Part shown: positions 62,763 to 64,000 of the stretch, one piece after another
How positions within the stretch are numbered: the first letter of the stretch is position 1
Layout of the letters: every line of letters starts with the position of its first letter
Assembly (NCBI GenBank): GCA_964493425.1
Contig: CAZBMW010000005.1
Location: forward strand, 62,001-126,000
From: CAYLMG01 sp964493425
Lineage (GTDB): Bacteria > Planctomycetota > Phycisphaerae > Sedimentisphaerales > Anaerobacaceae
Reading direction: 5' to 3'
Length of the DNA stretch: 64,000 bases
The notes under the pieces: generated by a model
Told to the model about the DNA's origin: nothing
Databases searched by the model: none
The model's input: the letters and a program-made list of their open reading frames with translations, nothing else
Made by a program: the position numbers and the translations under genes

Positions 62763-63545
62763 TTACTTTATTTGGGGCAGGTTGAAGAAAGCTCTGCTCG
62801 TGCTGGTTACGGTTTGAGCGAAGTCTTCGAAGCCGATTTTTTTCAACTCAGCCAGGAATTTGGCGGTATGGATTAGAAGAGCGGGCTCGTTTATTTTTTG
62901 CTTTCGCATCGGCTCGGGTGACATATAAGGGCAATCGGTCTCGAGCATTAGTCTGTCGAGCGGTACAACAGCAGCGGCGCGGTGGGTTTTTTCGGCGTTC
63001 TTAAAAGTAACGACGCCGGTAAAGGAGATATAAAAGCCCTTGTCCAAAACAATTTTTGCCTGCTCAGCAGAGCCGCTGAAGCAATGAAAGACGACTTTAT
63101 CGATACTGCCGGAGTAGCTGTCCAGGATTTGCATAGTTTCATCGAAGGCCTTTCGGCAGTGGATGATGACGGGCAGGTTAGATTCGGCGGCGATATTAAG
63201 GTGCTGGGCAAAAACGCGTCTCTGGTCTTCGTGCAGCGAATGGTCGTAATGATAATCGAGGCCGGTCTCTCCAATAGCGACGACTTTTTCATTGTGGGCA
63301 AGCTGTTTGAGCACAGCGATTGTACGGTCGGTAACGGTTTTTGCATCGTGCGGATGGATTGCGACAGCGGCGTATAAATCTTCGAATCTTTGCGTCAGTG
63401 CAAGGGCTTTTTGGTTTTCGTTAGGGTCGGTTCCAATGGTTACCCAGCAGCAGACCCCTGCAGTAATGCTTCTGGCGATGACGGCGTCGATATCACCAGC
63501 TAAATCATCGAAGGTCAAATGACAATGTGTGTCAATCAGTTCCAT
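62763..63545 (-). CDS. TatD family metal-dependent hydrolase (DNase)
   Basis: 260 residues. TIM-barrel nuclease of the TatD/YcfH type. The metal ligands are all visible: IDTHCHLTFDDL (His pair), AIGETGLDYHYD (Glu), PVIIHCRKAFDE (His), VFHCFSGSAEQ (His) and LMLETDCPYMSPEP (Asp). Such enzymes hydrolyse DNA or D-aminoacyl-tRNA-like substrates. A 55-codon antisense frame starting upstream at 62709 is not considered real. The 234-bp gap on its left holds nothing I recognise. Confidence 0.92.
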   Translation of the reverse strand: MELIDTHCHLTFDDLAGDIDAVIARSITAGVCCWVTIGTDPNENQKALALTQRFEDLYAAVAIHPHDAKTVTDRTIAVLKQLAHNEKVVAIGETGLDYHYDHSLHEDQRRVFAQHLNIAAESNLPVIIHCRKAFDETMQILDSYSGSIDKVVFHCFSGSAEQAKIVLDKGFYISFTGVVTFKNAEKTHRAAAVVPLDRLMLETDCPYMSPEPMRKQKINEPALLIHTAKFLAELKKIGFEDFAQTVTSTSRAFFNLPQIK

Positions 63546-63582
63546 TTTAGTGTGTCCGTATCAACTGCTCGTTGGATGTTCC

Positions 63583-64000
63583 TTATTTTTTCGCTATCAT
63601 TAAGTTGATGGCTAAACCAACAAAAATTATCGCAGTCAATATATTCAATGTATAGTGAACAACAACATTTTTCCTAATAAATTCTCCAACTTTTCCTGCG
63701 GCAAGAGCAATAAAAATGCACCAGACAGTTCCGGTCGTAACAAACGTAAATCCTAATAGCAGAAACGGAATTGGTCCTTTGTTATATTGTATGTCAATGA
63801 ATTGCGGTAGAAAAGTCATAAAGAATATAACAACTTTAGGATTGGTTATATTAGTTATCAATCCATCCCTGTAAATTTGGAGAATGCTTTTCTTCTCCGT
63901 CAAGTATGCTATTTCTCCTGTCTTTTTTCTTAATTTGATAATCGTTCTTATCCCAAGAAACACTAAATATCCAGCGCCGATGTATTTGAGTATTGTGAAT
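63583..64000 (-). CDS. LysE/RhtB family amino-acid exporter (5' end cut by window edge)
   Basis: The coding frame continues past base 63963 to the right edge without a stop, reading FTILKYIGAGYLVFLGIRT. That is the typical early segment of LysE-type exporters, so the GTG at 63963 is not the real start. About 139 codons are in view, with the characteristic FRDGLITNITNPKV-like segment (here YRDGLITNITNPKVVIFFMT) and three further membrane helices. These proteins export amino acids. The window holds roughly the C-terminal two thirds. Confidence 0.9.
   Translation of the reverse strand, partial: FTILKYIGAGYLVFLGIRTIIKLRKKTGEIAYLTEKKSILQIYRDGLITNITNPKVVIFFMTFLPQFIDIQYNKGPIPFLLLGFTFVTTGTVWCIFIALAAGKVGEFIRKNVVVHYTLNILTAIIFVGLAINLMIAKK

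Noticed and set aside
62709..62876. 55-codon plus-strand frame starting upstream of tatD
   Set aside because: Most of it is antisense to the 3' end of tatD and no family is seen.
1..64000. CRISPR arrays, insertion sequences, integrases or prophage genes
   Set aside because: No regularly spaced repeats, transposase, integrase or phage structural genes were recognised; the repeats seen are short palindromes and one tandem duplication.

Overview
The window looks like a Gram-negative, outer-membrane-bearing bacterium of the Planctomycetota, most likely a Phycisphaerae/Sedimentisphaerales-type metagenome-derived scaffold. The grounds are Kdo transferase and WaaP-type kinases (LPS), a PEP-CTERM surface protein, two secreted proteins ending in dockerin-like EF-hand pairs, an H-X9-DG pseudopilin, a sigma-54 gene, and A/G-rich or palindromic intergenic repeats. 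The taxonomic placement is inference from gene content. A run of 10 N (46858-46867) shows that this is a scaffold with an unfilled gap.

Left part (1-24.8 kb): a sensor histidine kinase cut off by the window edge (minus strand), about 1.1 kb with no gene seen, then a long co-directional plus-strand surface-polysaccharide locus. It contains an O-antigen ligase/polymerase-like protein, a secreted glycosidase-like protein, an oligosaccharide flippase, three GT4 glycosyltransferases, two types of polysaccharide deacetylase, a methyltransferase, a membrane-anchored beta-propeller, three phenylacetate-CoA-ligase-like (CapK) genes, the initiating sugar-phosphate transferase and a double GNAT acetyltransferase. 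It closes with 3-hydroxyacyl-CoA dehydrogenase, thiolase and ATP-grasp genes. A 1808-bp tandem duplication inside the locus gives two CapK-like genes identical in protein and, as far as I could compare, in DNA, with diverged, broken flanking fragments.

Middle part (24.8-42.7 kb): tRNA-Arg(CCG), a secreted two-DTG aspartic-protease-like dockerin protein, aminopeptidase P, a sodium:solute symporter with an extra soluble domain, WaaA, a TonB-dependent receptor, a signal peptidase I with two inserted domains, HU, a cold-shock protein, an HNH nuclease, a DUF3137 protein, a DUF6868-like small membrane protein between two copies of a palindromic repeat, a cyclophilin lipoprotein, an FAH-family hydrolase and a coiled-coil tail-anchored protein.

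42.7-45.7 kb is the most interesting stretch: a cobalamin riboswitch and downstream intrinsic terminator precede three genes for exported proteins. These are a PEP-CTERM protein with transcobalamin-like features, a dockerin-bearing surface protein translationally coupled to it by an ATGA overlap, and a pseudopilin. No known B12 transporter gene is visible beside them, so this is a candidate cell-surface corrinoid-capture system.

Right part (45.8-64 kb): mostly housekeeping genes. These are rpoN (broken by the assembly gap), the ffs-dnaX-recR group with a nested palindromic repeat in the dnaX-recR gap, ferredoxin, proC, flavin reductase, a MenA-like prenyltransferase, a YdjC-type deacetylase, two LPS-type kinases, threonine synthase, a HAD hydrolase, a ComF-like protein, a LexA-like XRE/S24 regulator, mntP, a secreted Ada-type zinc-motif protein, a DUF1805 protein, phosphomannomutase, TatD and a LysE-family exporter cut by the right edge.
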